A stretch of 28,772 bases of DNA from Silene noctiflora (lineage: Eukaryota > Streptophyta > Magnoliopsida > Caryophyllales > Caryophyllaceae): NCBI GenBank assembly GCA_009801015.1, contig VHZZ01002968.1, forward strand, positions 35,879 through 64,650. The letters are read 5' to 3'. The notes beneath the pieces are model-generated. The model did no database searches, had not been told where the DNA came from, and saw only the letters and a program-made list of their open reading frames with translations. The position numbers and the translations under genes are program-made. Below are positions 11,901 to 22,632 of this stretch, one piece after another; the stretch's first letter is position 1, and the number at the start of each line of letters is the position of its first letter.

Positions 11901-12046
11901 CATCCAGCATCAAAGTGAAGGACAAAGTTACAGGAGCTGTGAATACTATAGGCGCCCATAATATCTCATCTGCTAACTCTTTGATTTCGAGCATGGGTTT
12001 TTTGTTTCTGTTTGGGCTATTTAATCTGTTTTTTACTAGTCATTGA
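5918..12046 (+). CDS. A36: Pepsin-like aspartic protease, A36/A39 type, GPI-anchored
   Basis: Ten exons join in frame with GT-AG introns: 5918-6138, 7683-7812, 7950-8197, 9020-9244, 10020-10176, 10280-10353, 10846-10942, 11061-11136, 11288-11359 and 11898-12046 (1449 nt, 482 aa, TGA stop). Residues 1-23 form a signal peptide ([20 protein letters not shown]). The two catalytic motifs of family A1 are intact: [10 protein letters not shown] (Asp94) and [12 protein letters not shown] (Asp308). [11 protein letters not shown] is the flap-side region, and [21 protein letters not shown] and the [20 protein letters not shown] end are typical of the plant family. The C-terminus is a hydrophobic tail after a small-residue stretch, consistent with GPI anchoring. 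In Arabidopsis A36 and A39 act in pollen and pollen tubes at the plasma membrane. The start is the ATG pair at 5918/5921; the upstream in-frame codons lack an ATG. Length and intron layout suggest an intact gene. Confidence 0.95.
6134..7196 (+). repeat. Imperfect tandem duplication in aspartic protease intron 1
   Basis: Copy A spans about 6134-6708 and copy B about 6709-7196. Shared landmarks, offset by roughly 575 bases at the left end, are GCTGGGTTTGTGC, AATCCTCTCTTTTTA, AAGTTTTCTGTT, AATTGGGTTGAGTTTCA, TATATCTTCAA, GTGTATATCATTC, GAGGTGTATAAGGAGATGCA and GTGAAAACTTTGA. Copy A has an additional internal duplication of about 100 bases (from 6193 and from 6293, both with GCAAGTTTTCTGTT and GGAATTTGCGG), which copy B has only once. 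Copy A begins at the last six bases of exon 1. Confidence 0.85.
7285..7450 (+). mobile_element. SINE-like fragment with degenerate A and B boxes, internally duplicated
   Basis: An A-box-like TGTGTGAGTGG (7294-7304) and a B-box-like GGTTCGAGTAT (7339-7349) stand 34 bases apart, the spacing of a tRNA-derived promoter. Downstream, CATGCGAGTTAAAGACC and the following CCTGGAAGTAGTA-like words occur twice (about 7353-7387 and 7412-7446), a 59-base tandem duplication. No poly(A) tail or target duplication was identified, so this is a tentative, decayed SINE inside intron 1 of the protease gene. Confidence 0.4.
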
Positions 12047-12479
12047 TTTTTACTCTTCTTACAATTTTTTACACCAAATGGTATAGAGTTGTAGTTAATT
12101 CGACTTTCGACTTCATTCAAATTTACATGTAAGTATAATGGTTTCCTCATTATTCATCTCCGCCCTCGGGTTGTGTAACAATGTTTTACCTCTTCGATGA
12201 AAAGTGGAAATTTGTAAAATCCTTTGATATTCAAAGCGAATAAGACCAATAGAAAACTTCGGTTATAATGAGGAATCATTAAAAGGACGATATTGTCAAT
12301 TATGTCAAATATACAAAACGATTATAGATGAAATGTTAATTCCTGCTTGTAACCGTTGCAAGCCTGTGACGATTTACAACTCCCTTTTCTCTTTTACCTT
12401 ATTTAAATCAGTTGTAAGACATCACAAGCTTGTGACCGTCACAGGTAAGAATTTGCGACGAAAAGTAAGGTTTGCAAAA
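12047..12479. other. Shared 3' region between convergent protease and DUF2358 genes
   Basis: The two stop codons face each other across 433 bases, so the 3' UTRs of both genes must lie here and may overlap. No separate gene is supported. A small MITE occupies 12340-12451, close to the DUF2358 stop. Confidence 0.7.
12340..12451. mobile_element. Small MITE in the 3' UTR of the DUF2358 gene
   Basis: The left end (TTCCTGCTTGTAACCGTTGC onward) and the reverse complement of the right end (TTCTTACCTGTGACGGTCAC onward) align over about 30 bases, ending in CAAGCCTGTGACG and CAAGCTTGTGATG. The element is about 112 bp and its right edge is 28 bases from the DUF2358 stop codon. The CACAAGCTTGTGAC core resembles the palindrome at 23290-23309. 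No target duplication was established. Confidence 0.55.
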
Positions 12480-14515
12480 TTACAAAGTTGCCCTCAGGTA
12501 TTGTACTACGAAGTACACTATTGCAAGGAATAGTCCAATCTGGTACACGTCCCTTTGGAAGTCATCGTCCCTTTGGAAGAACTGATTACATAAACCAAAT
12601 GAGTCATGTCATTGCATTGCATTTTGTATTTTATGTTTCGAGTTCAATCTATCAAAACTTGGCTCGACTCGAGAAATTTGTTGTGGATGTGACCTAACAT
12701 AAGCTGAAAAACATGTTGAACCTAACCAACCAGACCACGATTACAATTCGAGTTCATCTCAATGTCGGTTTGTCAAGATAATCGAACCTAATGCTGAATT
12801 CAAAGATCGATTTATCGAGAATGCAAAGAGACAAATAAAATGAGTAAATACTAACTAACACAACTCTCAATAATAACGAAAATCGCACTCACTCAGAAAT
12901 TGACCTGAAATGACCTCAACTAAATGCAACTCGATGCAATGTGTAATGTTAACGTGACAAGATGTGAACCGACCTAATATGACACAACATGACTTAACCC
13001 AACCCAGAAAGGTCCTAATATATGGTAGGGTGAATCAGAATGCTTAGAACCGAGTTTTCACCTTAAAACTTAAACCGCCTAACATCTTAACATGAGATCG
13101 TCTTTTTACTTTACGATAATAATACTTAAAACATAAAATTACCTTAGTAGGATCACCAGAAGGGTCAGGGTACACCTCAACATCCTCCTTAGGTATCGAA
13201 AATTTGCTCCTAATCGACTTGATCGAATCAACAGCGTCTTTCCCGGCTTCTTTGGTGGCAAAGAGGCGGCGTGACCCCCAAAAATACGCTCGAGCAATAG
13301 GCGACGACTCGGATAAATCCCATGTTTCTTCATGCTCAATTACTTGTCCACTAATTTGGTTTAAAGTGAATTTAGAAATCACCTTAATCACTAATTCTCC
13401 TCCAATGCTACCAAAGATTGATTTTGGCTTTCCTTTGAGAGTCCATTTAATGTTTAGGACACCAGTTGATGACAGCACCATTTCTTGAACTCCCTATTGT
13501 AAACACAAATTCTAGAATAAGACGGTCGGTCGGTCTCACACCGTGAGACATAACTCTTCTATAAAAATTCATTCAGTTATTTCTAACAATAAAAGAGTGA
13601 TTTTAATACAAATAGACCGTTTTACAGAATAAGACCGTATTAGTAGTAGATTGAGCTTTAATTACCACTTTAGTATTCTCAAGTGTTTCAGTTACCCATA
13701 GTGGCCTCTTGTATTTCTCCCTTCCTGAAAAACTCCTCACTGGATCCTGTAATTAAATCACTCAATAGCGGGTTAATAACGGGACGACATAAAAAACGGT
13801 CACAATCAACGATAAAATGGGTATGTTGATTATGAAAACAGGTACCAAGTAAAAGCGTCAATTTAGGCCACGGATAGGACTATGGAAAAACACATAACAA
13901 GTCTTGAAAAAGGTGATATTTGAATAACTTATTGAGAGACTGTCACGTATTTGTGATTTAACAAATTCAATTACGAGGAAACGATGAAACAAAATGGAGC
14001 AAAGAGGAAGTATATACCTTATAAGTGACATTTAGAGCATAAGTACCAAGGGCGCGATTGCCTTGCCTAAGCTCTAAGATGTCACGAACAAGTTGTCTAG
14101 CAGTCGATTCCAACGGACTACTTATGCATTCAAATTCGCTGCATATTTCTCCGAAATCCATCTCATCTAATATTTTATCGCCCTCCGATTCATCATCCAT
14201 TAATTTTGTCGACGTCTCTTTGTTTGCATCATTCGCGACTGAAAAAATTATAATATCATCAGAAATAATATTCGAGCGATTAACATGAATTATATGAGGA
14301 ATCATGGGATACGTCTAAAAATCTAGTAATTTTTATGTAAGACGGTTTGATGGCATATGGTACGTACCATGTAGTAGGGGTAATGATCGTCGACAAGGGT
14401 TGACATGATTGTGAGAGACCGGAAATTTGTGGCTTCGGCGATTGTTGGAGGTTAAGGAAGTAGGTGTCGCGGCAGCGGTGACGGTCGAGACAAAGGTGGT
14501 AGTAAAGGTGGACAT
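12480..14515 (-). CDS. DUF2358 family chloroplast protein with C-terminal membrane segment
   Basis: Five exons join on the reverse strand with GT-AG introns: 14368-14515, 14018-14238, 13666-13746, 13143-13493 and 12480-12581 (903 nt, 300 aa, TAA stop). Residues 1 to about 50 (MSTFTTTFVSTVTAAATPTS onward, Ser/Thr/Arg-rich, few acids) look like a chloroplast transit peptide. The conserved region includes RQLVRDILELRQGNRALGTY, RPLWVTETLENTKV, LNIKWTLKGKPKSIFGSIGG, FTLNQISGQVIEHEETWDLS and YPDPSGDPTK, typical of DUF2358, a family with an NTF2-like appearance and no established activity. The final exon gives FFQRDDDFQRDVYQIGLFLA followed by IVYFVVQYLRATL, so residues 282-296 are a probable membrane helix. 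Reading straight through the donor at 13142 gives a false basic tail ending at 13044. Family assignment and exon structure are firm; function is unknown. Confidence 0.92.
12650..13030 (-). repeat. Degenerate GACCYGAA-type short repeats in DUF2358 intron 4
   Basis: Within intron 4 (12582-13142) the words TGACCTGAAATGACCTCAA, CGACCTAATATGACAC, AACCTAACCAACC and related CTCGA/CAACTCG words recur in a loose pattern. The same composition appears at about 14690-14900 and in protease intron 9 (about 11530-11740). No ends or target duplication can be defined, so this is simple-sequence-like or a decayed repeat family. Confidence 0.45.
13519..13640. mobile_element. MITE-like insertion in DUF2358 intron 3
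   Basis: The left end (AAGACGGTCGGTCGGTCTCA) and the reverse complement of the right end (ATACGGTCTTATTCTGTAAA) share an AxACGGTCxxT core as imperfect terminal inverted repeats. It fills most of the 172-base intron (13494-13665). Similar GACGGTCT ends recur elsewhere in the window (about 5470, 15716 and 23880). The match is imperfect and no target duplication is visible. Confidence 0.4.
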
Positions 14516-15215
14516 TTCTACTCTCCATTCTATTAAGTATAACCTAGAATAAGTTTTGTGTTTGCATGGCTAGCTTTTGATATGTGATGACAGTTTTTTT
14601 GGTATTTCTTTTAGATAAGGTGGGGGTGTGTAGTATTGTGACACAATTTGATTTGTGGAGGGACTGCCCTTATCTAATACTTGGTGGGTCAAAATAAGAT
14701 CCGACCCGATAAGGCTGACTTGAGATCCGAGAATAACCCCGGAAATTGTGACCGGATAAATCCAAAGTTAATTGACTTGAAGTGACTTGAAATGGCCCGA
14801 CAGACACAAAATGACTTAGTTTAGGCAAAATCCAGACCTGAATGACACAAAGTAACCCAGAACAACTCGGCCTAAAATGACCCGACCAACACCGACTTTC
14901 TTCTTGGTTAAGCTTCTAATAGAGATATGTAAAAGCAACTACCACATTAAAATGCAAAACTTTTTTAAATGGATATTAATATAATTTTACAAAAATCATT
15001 GCTAAGCAAGCTACTTGGAGAGGATTGCTTCCCAGGACAACTAATATAGCTGGGCAAGCCTCTCCTACTCAATTACAAATTCCGAGGACACAAACAGCAA
15101 AAGAAGAGCAGAAGCAGGAGTATAGAGGTTTTTATAAAAGAAAACTGAAAGCTTAGATTCAACCCGACCAATCCGCAAGTGAACCAGTTGGGTTATCGTC
15201 TTGCCTGGGGCATTC
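14516..15215. other. Intergenic region: DUF2358 promoter side and PP2C 3' UTR
   Basis: The two reverse-strand genes are in tandem, 700 bases apart. The part near 15000-15215 is probably PP2C 3' UTR; the part near 14516-14650 should carry the DUF2358 5' UTR and promoter, but no clear TATA box was recognised. Between them, at about 14690-14900, GACCCGA, TGACTTGAAATGGCCCGA and AAATGACCCGACC words form a degenerate short repeat. No gene is supported. Confidence 0.6.
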
Positions 15216-18200
15216 TTAACCAATTTTCCCGGCTGTGAATCTTGGAAGATTCAATAACGTATTAACCCGAGTAACTCCTTCTAATGCTGAATAGTCCTCG
15301 AGTAACATGTCATCTTCTCTGGGATCCTCATCCGCGTCGTCGCTTGTATCCTGAAGAAGGATGCCTCTTACTGTATTCACGGGTATTGATCGGTCAGCGC
15401 CAGTTGGTTCAGGAGCCACTCTCTCAGGTTTACCGAGTACTTGCTCTACGGCAGCTGTCTGCTCTTTGTCTTGACCGTTGGATGCCGATGATAGATTGTT
15501 AGTGTCGGAGTCGAGATAGAGACAAACAACGGCACAGTCATCAATTTTGGAAGTCGGGTATTTTAGTTTCCAAGCTCGAACTGCTGTTTCAACCAAGGAT
15601 CTCGCAGCAGTGGATCTTGAAGGGGCCGCAGCTATTATTTCAACAACCTCCTTGTTGGAAAGCACATCCCAAATCTGTCAACAATTGCCACATTAACGGT
15701 TAATACGTTGCCTAAGAGACGGTGTCACACTAAAATAGTGTGAGATACACCATCTAAGAGGTGGGTTCAACCACTAATGTCATATATGGAGTACTAAACA
15801 AGGCTGAAAACTGACTTCTTTTTTTATTGCCAAAAACAGTTGACGGAACAAATATGAAAGGAGGAAAATTTCCCACTTTTGATCCCTGAAGTGATAAATT
15901 GTTCAAACCCCGGGCCACCAATGTATATTTGTGAATTAGACTACACCATAGAATACCGAAGTGGAAAGTTTTCGTAACAAGACAAGGCTTGTATTTGAGT
16001 CTTACCCCATCGGTAGCCAAAACAATGAACTCATCCTTGTCAGTGAGGCGCCTGTATGACACCTCAGGCACTGCTATAAGGCCGAAATCCTTGAGGCAAA
16101 AGTCTCCAAATGCTCGAGCCATAGCAAGGCCAGGGGAATCGTTATTCGGCAGCCAAACACGGGAAACATCGGGCTCATCTCGAAGTGCAAAAACTCTACC
16201 TCTGCACTTCTTGATCCTCTCTTCTTCAGCTGTTAGAGGTTACCAATTATTTAGCACACGTTAAAGATTTAAGAGCAATTTAACATGAATACCAGCCAAC
16301 TAATAAGCCAAATTACACTGTAATATCATACAAATAAGTTTCATACGTTATCTTCCTTTAAATTTCCATTTTTTTAATAAATAACTGCAAGTCAAACCGC
16401 AAAGGGAAAAGGACTATAAAAAATAGCGGGAGAACTTGGGAACAAGATAGCCCTAGTTCCGCATTTGTAAAAGAAAAGCATCCACCTGTCCTTACACTAC
16501 CCTAAGAAAACCCATAGTTGTGGCACAGCATTTTGCAAAAAGTTTAATGGACAACCAAGAAGACCAAAACTGATCAAGGCAAGTAAACATCATTTAATTC
16601 ATATTCATGACGACAATTAAAAACTAAAACAAAACATTCAGCTCTTACAGTCTACTAGTCTTAAAACATCGAAATCATCAGTACATAGATACTTTAAGAC
16701 CATTCGAGTCTTGATTGGACAGTTCACAATCTGAATTCAGGAAATGATGGAGAAATATACTGGACAGGAACCACAATAACAGGCTTATGCCTTTACTCTA
16801 TTACGGTCCTAACAAAGATAAGTGATGAAGTCTGCCTATGCTCGACCAACCTGCTGCCTCATTATTAAAGTTCTTTCACCATAAATCGAATAATAATTGA
16901 TATATAATATAAAAGGAAAACCAAAACAAATGGCCTCTATGCAGGACAAAAGACAAGCCAATAGTTTGATGCTAGTTGTTCATGAAACACGTATCTGTGC
17001 TTAGATAAAAAAAAAAAAAAAAAACAAAGTCTAAACCATTTATTTCCAAATGCAGGACGGCTAGGACCCCCAAATAATCCAAATCCAGGCAAAAGTAAAA
17101 GACAAAACAGGCAAAACATGGTCTGTTTTCTGATTATGAAACTATTCCACCCAAACTGAAGTACAGAAGATTATGATTTATACGACTATAACACGTAAAA
17201 GCTTAACAAGTGGCACAGGACAAACCATTAGTTCTAAAATATAAAAAAAAATCCCTTTGCCAATGAAAAACTTCCTAATTCTTCTGCACTGGATTTAAGC
17301 AACATACTAAGATGACGGTGTAATTGGAAACTGTGTAAAAATGAGGATCACAAACATAACGACCCAAAGAAAAAAATCAAGAGAGAAGTTTATTCACCGA
17401 CACCCACAAAAGAAAACCAAAGTTCATTTACGGAAAGAGGGAATATGAGATTGTACAGACGAACGGGAGACAAACCTGGAAGATTTGGCTTGAGATCTAC
17501 AGTCAACTGAACAGCGCCTAGAGAATTGTCTTTATTTCTTGTCCCTAGCACAGCTCTTGAGTCACCAACATTTCCCACCACAAGGTCTTGTCCCTGTTCA
17601 TCAGCAATTACTGAATTAGAGTCTTAAACCATTGTACCATATGCTGGTATTGGCAACTTCCACCTGAATTACTAGCTTAAGGATATGTATATGCTAAACT
17701 GAATTTTTTTGGAAATTAACTTCGTAAAGGAAATATTCCTCACACCTGCTTGATAAGGGTCACGGCTGTGGTTCCGCTACAATAGCAATCAACACTTGGA
17801 TGTACTCTCAATTCCCGGTCCATGATCTTGAAAGCTTTCAAAAACGATTCTTTAAGAACATGAAAGATGTCCGGTTGCTTGTCAATATCCTCGACATCAA
17901 CTGAAGGCCGGGATTCATCATCGATAGATATGAAAGAGGTATCTTCAGAGTTTAGGCTACTTGAATTGATGCTTACATCCCTTAGAACTTCATCTTTCAC
18001 ATTTGCTTCCCACTGAGAATTTAGTTTCTGAGGAAGAGAATCTCTAACTCTCTTAGCAACCATATGGCCATAAGGCCCGTGGCCATCGAAAACCCCACAG
18101 AAAATGGCATCACTTCTTGAGCAAAAATTCTGAAAATCCAAATCATCTAGATGAGTTAGTAAGAATGGCATGTCAATAATGTATCTACCACGTGACAAAA

Positions 18201-19546
18201 AAAATTAAACTCCCGAGAACAAATGGAAGTATCTCATACTTCATTTCAAACGAAGCATAACAGCAATCCCAGGTTTCTTTAGTTATTCAGAAAGAACAAA
18301 CAGCATATCCAAACAACAAAGAGGTTATAAAGATGGTAACGGCAAAAGCATAGAAGAAAAGTAAAAAAGAACTCTTTGATGCAGTCTGCAGTAACAAGGA
18401 GGCAGTTCAATGAAATAGTCTGTGTCTGGAAGATGATGCAGGTAAAACCGCCACTTCAAATACAAATGACAAGAATCAACATTTTACTTAGAGAGGGAGC
18501 AAAGTTGCTTCGTAAAAATCTCTTTTTTTAACCGTAAATTCCTATAAGCTACCAGGTATATTTACAAATATAGCGACAATTCCATCTTAAAACTTCACAA
18601 GGATACAGATCAGATTGATCACCTATTAAAAAAAGAATAGTCCAAAAGCATGACTTTGTAGATTATTGTTAATATCGTCTACCACTAGAAAATGTAGGAT
18701 AATGATAAATACATCTGATAAAACAAATTTCCAAGATAAACTATAATTTTATGAAAATATAGAAGAGACTCAACAAACAGAAATAGTTTAAAGGTACCTA
18801 ACTATGGATAAGGATAAAATCCTTGCTCATACTAAATGGGTTGGGGCCTTCCGGGTCATCAATAACAACTTTATAATAGGGCCATCCAAATCAATCAAAA
18901 TCAATAATACATTTAAAATACCACTTAAAAACGAGGCTCAAAATATCCTAGGACAAAGGGAAAGAGCACAATAATATTGTGAGCTGATGAAAGCGATACC
19001 AAGTAAATGAATAAAATGATTCATAATTACAGATGTCCTTCCATTGAAAGAGTCAAATTGTTTTATTCCAACTCAAAATGATTGAATAATCTCAATAAAT
19101 GAAATCTACTTATCCAGTAAGCCTTGCAACCAGATTGTACTCAGACAAACACAGCCACAGGAAACAATAAGGATAACTCTCGCAACCGCATTTCCAATCT
19201 AATGCAATGAAGATCAGCAAACATCATAATGGCCAAACAGGCATTAAAACATTAAAAAAATACATAAATAATAAAATACAGGTAAGGGATGTACCTCCCA
19301 AACAACCATGGCATCCTGGTTGGTCCCTTTCCTACCCTGCTGAGTAAACAATGAGGCAATTTCGGACGAGCCATTAAAGAACAATCTACCAGGAATTTTA
19401 AGAAGATGTTCATCCTTCTTAAGATCAAAGGAAGAACTCCGGGAACCCCATCGTTTCTTAGAGTTCTTCCTCCTTCGGACCCCTAAAGAAGCCGAAGGAG
19501 AACCCGAGAGAGGACTCCTGGGTTCGGATGATAAACAGGAACCCAT
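15216..19546 (-). CDS. PP2C74: Protein phosphatase 2C, clade E, N-myristoylated (PP2C74 type)
   Basis: Five exons join in frame on the reverse strand with GT-AG introns: 19295-19546, 17746-18129, 17476-17593, 16006-16229 and 15216-15674 (1437 nt, 478 aa, TAA stop). PP2Cs are Mg/Mn-dependent Ser/Thr phosphatases. Metal-site and core motifs are present in order: QQGRKGTNQDAM (about 68-79), FDGHGPYGH (Asp99), CSGTTAVT, GNVGDSRAVLG (Asp223), LTVDLKP, GLAMARAFGDF (285-295), VLATDG|IWDVLSN (Asp325) and KIDDCAVVCL (Asp371/372). The N-terminus MGSCLS is an N-myristoylation signal followed by a Cys that could be palmitoylated, implying plasma-membrane attachment. The acidic tail ending in TRVNTLLNLPRF is typical of the clade. 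Similarity to Arabidopsis PP2C74 is close throughout, from memory. An in-frame ATG lies 84 bases upstream at 19630, but the conserved MGSCLS start is preferred. The gene appears intact. Confidence 0.95.
15716..15766. repeat. Short stem-loop repeat in PP2C intron 4
   Basis: CTAAGAGACGGTGTCACAC and, on the other arm, GTGTGAGATACACCATCTAAG pair imperfectly around a short loop (CACACTA-AAA-TAGTGTG is perfect). It resembles a minimal MITE or a MITE terminus with the GACGGTGT/GACGGTCT type of end seen elsewhere in the window. It lies in the 331-base intron 4. Confidence 0.5.
17007..17024 (+). repeat. Poly(A) run in PP2C intron 3
   Basis: A run of about 18 A residues (T residues in the direction of the gene) lies in the 1246-base third intron of the PP2C gene, distant from both splice sites. 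No retroelement features were seen next to it. Confidence 0.6.
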
Positions 19547-20400
19547 TCTCAGGGCCCTGATTATATCTACTATGCACTCCAGACCAGCTATACAATCACA
19601 CCCCCTATTTTCGATTGAGGAAGCCGTCACAACGAATTCTAAATACCCTATTCTTCCTTTTTATCACCACCAATTCCACAATTCAACCCTATATACCACC
19701 AATAGCTACTCAATTCACTACCAAATGTTCAAATTCTCCGAAACCGATACGCAATAATATCAAATCCTATAGAGAATTTATGCTTAAATTCCTAAGAATA
19801 AACAAAAGCATATAATTCTCAAACAATTATCACAACAACAAAGAAAAGAATCCGAGCAACACCCTTTTTTCTTTCTTCCTTTCTTTCAAAAGATACAAAC
19901 TTGCATAAAGTAAGAGATCTAATAATCTAAAAGCAGTTAACTTTTAGTACTAAAGTAACAAATATGCAACAAAAACAACCCTAATCATAGAATTACTTTC
20001 TATCAACAATCAACCCAAGAAAATCCCCCTTTTAGAATCAAATTCCAAACACTAATCACAGAAAACAACAATAATCAAACAATTAAGCATCTACCCATTT
20101 CAGACATTCATAATTCATTACAACCCAGATCAAATTTAGGTTCCAAAAGTGTGTGAGTAATTCGCTCAAAATTAATCCATTTTTTTTTACCTAGAGAGAG
20201 AAAAATAAGGAGAATTTGGTGAATTGTGAATATACCAAAGAAAGATTCAACGATTTTTGAGAAAATTAAATTGAAGATAGAGAGAGAAAGAAGAAACAGT
20301 GATGAGTGATGACCATAGAAACGCAATTTTAACACAAATTTAGTAGGGAGAAACTTTCTCTCTCTAAATAGTATCCTCTCTCTAAATAATGTTTATTATT
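19547..20400 (-). promoter_or_regulatory. PP2C 5' UTR and probable promoter region
   Basis: No other gene is supported here. Reading towards the PP2C gene, two direct copies of TATTTAGAGAGAG lie about 22 bases apart (+ strand about 20355-20390), a GA-rich, TATA-like pair that is a reasonable core-promoter candidate. A further CTCTCTCTAG|GTAAAA at about 20190-20205 (reverse strand) could be the donor of a 5' UTR intron, common in this family. The transcription start is not determined. Confidence 0.35.
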
Positions 20401-21182
20401 ATCGAATTTTTTTATTTAAAAAACCGTTTTACATGCTATAAGCATTATTATTGTAAAACGGAGTCATTATTTACCTACAAACCTTTACTAAAATAACTTC
20501 CACCAATCATGACTTTTCATAAAAAGGATATTAAGGTAATTGCATTAGTTAATAATAAGGTAAGATTAATAAGGAGATTAAATTTAAAGGTAGTGATAAT
20601 ATATTGAGGTTAAGGAAATGAATTTAAGGATGAGACTATTAATAAGGATAATTGTGAGGATGAGGATATATCTTGAATATATTTGTATTATTTTTGTTAA
20701 TTTAATGGGAAGAAAATCTTATGGATTGGACTTATCATTATTTTATCTAGTTTTTTGGATGAAATATTTGTTAGAGCGCTTACAGGATCATCGATATCTC
20801 GATGTTTTATTTTTGTGCTTAATAATATTTCGTAACTTGAAATATATGTTTTATATTTGAACAATTTTTTTTATCTTTATTTCTTTTCCGATTAGAAACC
20901 GACTTTGTGCCGGTTGGAAAAATTAACCTCAAATTTGACTTAAAGCATGTTAAGCTGAAGTAAGGGGTCGATCAAATCAGGAAAAAGTCTGAGCTTGATT
21001 TAATAACTATTTTCACCTATTCAAATCTAATTAAAAAAAAAAAATTATATATAGGTTCAATTTTGGAGCAGTGATGTTCAATAGTAGTTCTTTATATTGG
21101 GGTTGTCGTCAAGAAGTCAAGAACCTTATTTATAAAGTTCATCTATTTCATTGAAAAGTTTGTTCTTATTTTTAAGAATTAA
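20401..21182. other. AT-rich intergenic DNA without a supported gene
   Basis: The only structure seen is an inverted repeat CCGTTTTACA / TGTAAAACGG (20424-20433 and 20452-20461) around a short loop, and a small AACCG...CGGTT hairpin at about 20897-20917. The open frame at 20618-20860 has a composition dictated by AT-rich DNA, and I do not regard it as a gene. Confidence 0.6.
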
Positions 21183-21399
21183 GGTCCTGTTCTTTTGAAC
21201 TGAAACTGTTTGAATTGAACTGAACTGAACTTATTAGAGTTGAACTGCACTTATTAGAGCTGAACTGAAGTAAGAGTTAAGTTGTAAAGAGAAGAGCTGA
21301 AGTGAACTGAATGAAGCTGAACTGAATAAAGCTGAATTGAACAGAATAAAGCTAATTTGAACTGCAATGAGTTGAAATTAAATGTAAAAGAATAGGGTC
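21183..21399. mobile_element. Tourist-like MITE, copy 2 with degenerate GAACT interior (217 bp)
   Basis: The left end GGTCCTGTTCTTTTG and the reverse-strand right end GACCCTATTCTTTTA are inverted, and TAA flanks both sides (21180-21182 and 21400-21402). The interior is filled by degenerate pentamers (TGAACTGAACTGAACTT, GCTGAACTGAA, AGCTGAATTGAAC). It belongs to the same family as 4401-4536 but is larger and has the pentamer strand reversed. Confidence 0.72.
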
Positions 21400-22632
21400 T
21401 AAGTTCTAAAATAAGAACCGAGTTTGTAAATATTGGAATGTGTACAACTAATAAACTAACTTTGTAAAATGTGAAAAGCCCTTCAACATTGTCCATTTTC
21501 AGGTGTATTTCATTTAAGAACCTTTATATAAAGTTATTTTATTGTAAAAAAAATTCTTAAATATTAAGATTGACATAATATAACATGGCATAAAAATAAC
21601 TTTAGAAGAATTAAATTCAGCAAAATTAATTTAAAAAGAACAAGGTCATAGAATATAATTGAAGAAAAATTGCAATAAAATGGTATTTTAGAAACCGTAA
21701 AAAGTCAAATAATTGTTTTTTTTTCAACGAGTTAGTAAAAAAAAAAAAAGTATATTTTGTTATCAAATTAATTGACTATACATGCTGGAACGCAGTTCTA
21801 TGTCTCCAATAGTCCTATGGTATGGTCATATGTAGTAGATATTGCATGATCCCATGCATATTGCTATGTCAATGTGAAGAGTTATCCATAACATAAAATT
21901 AATAACGGTTATATCTGTCGTAAGATTAAAATGAGTTAAATAGCATATTATTTACATGAGAAACACAATTTTTTTTTGTTAATATCTAATCATTTTGTTT
22001 TTATTTGATTTATTTATATACTATAATATTTGATCTGTCTTAATTTTAACGGATATATACTTCCGTCTTGAATAAGAATTTGTGTCATCCTAAATTTGTG
22101 TCCTCTTCTTCCTTTTAGCCGTTAAACCACCAACTTTAAGACACTTAAGAAACAAAGCCAATAAACTCTTTAATTATTATCGTGTAAAGTCCCCTTATAT
22201 AAAAGTTGTATAAAACGGTATTCTATCTTTTAAAATCAGTATCATGATCTATTAGTAAATACAAATTCTTACTTCGTAATTAAAACGACGCTATTCATCT
22301 TAAATTCTTAACCTCAAAACGGATTAAGTCATATGCATTTTGTTTTTGTCTAATTCATTCTACATAGACATATTTAACCCGTTTTAAACTTGACGGAAAT
22401 ACCTGTCTTAATGACAATTTGTCATTAGTAAATGATAAGTTAATTACAAAAAGGTGAATTAAAAATAGAAAATGAACAGTACGTACATCGAAGACCACGT
22501 GGGAATGGCAAATTGTGTAAACATCGTTAATTGAATACTTTTGGACCACTCTCATTTGCTACAATTAACTTTAATGTCATGAATAATGGGGCTATATACC
22601 TAGCTATATATATATCACAAATTTTGATCGAA
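21400..22632. other. AT-rich intergenic DNA, nothing recognised
   Basis: No gene, RNA or complete mobile element is supported. Near 22060 the words ACTTCCGTCTTGAATAAGAA resemble ends of small MITEs seen elsewhere, but no partner end was found. Confidence 0.5.

Noticed and set aside
13204..13488. 94-codon open frame on the + strand
   Set aside because: It is antisense to DUF2358 exon 4, which is strongly supported by conserved family motifs.
20618..20860. 80-codon open frame on the + strand
   Set aside because: Composition is dominated by Ile, Leu, Arg, Tyr and Phe codons expected from AT-rich DNA. There is no domain, splice support or conservation that I recognise.
20897..20917. AACCG...CGGTT hairpin as a transposon end
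   Set aside because: It is too short and has no partner, target duplication or related copy in the window.
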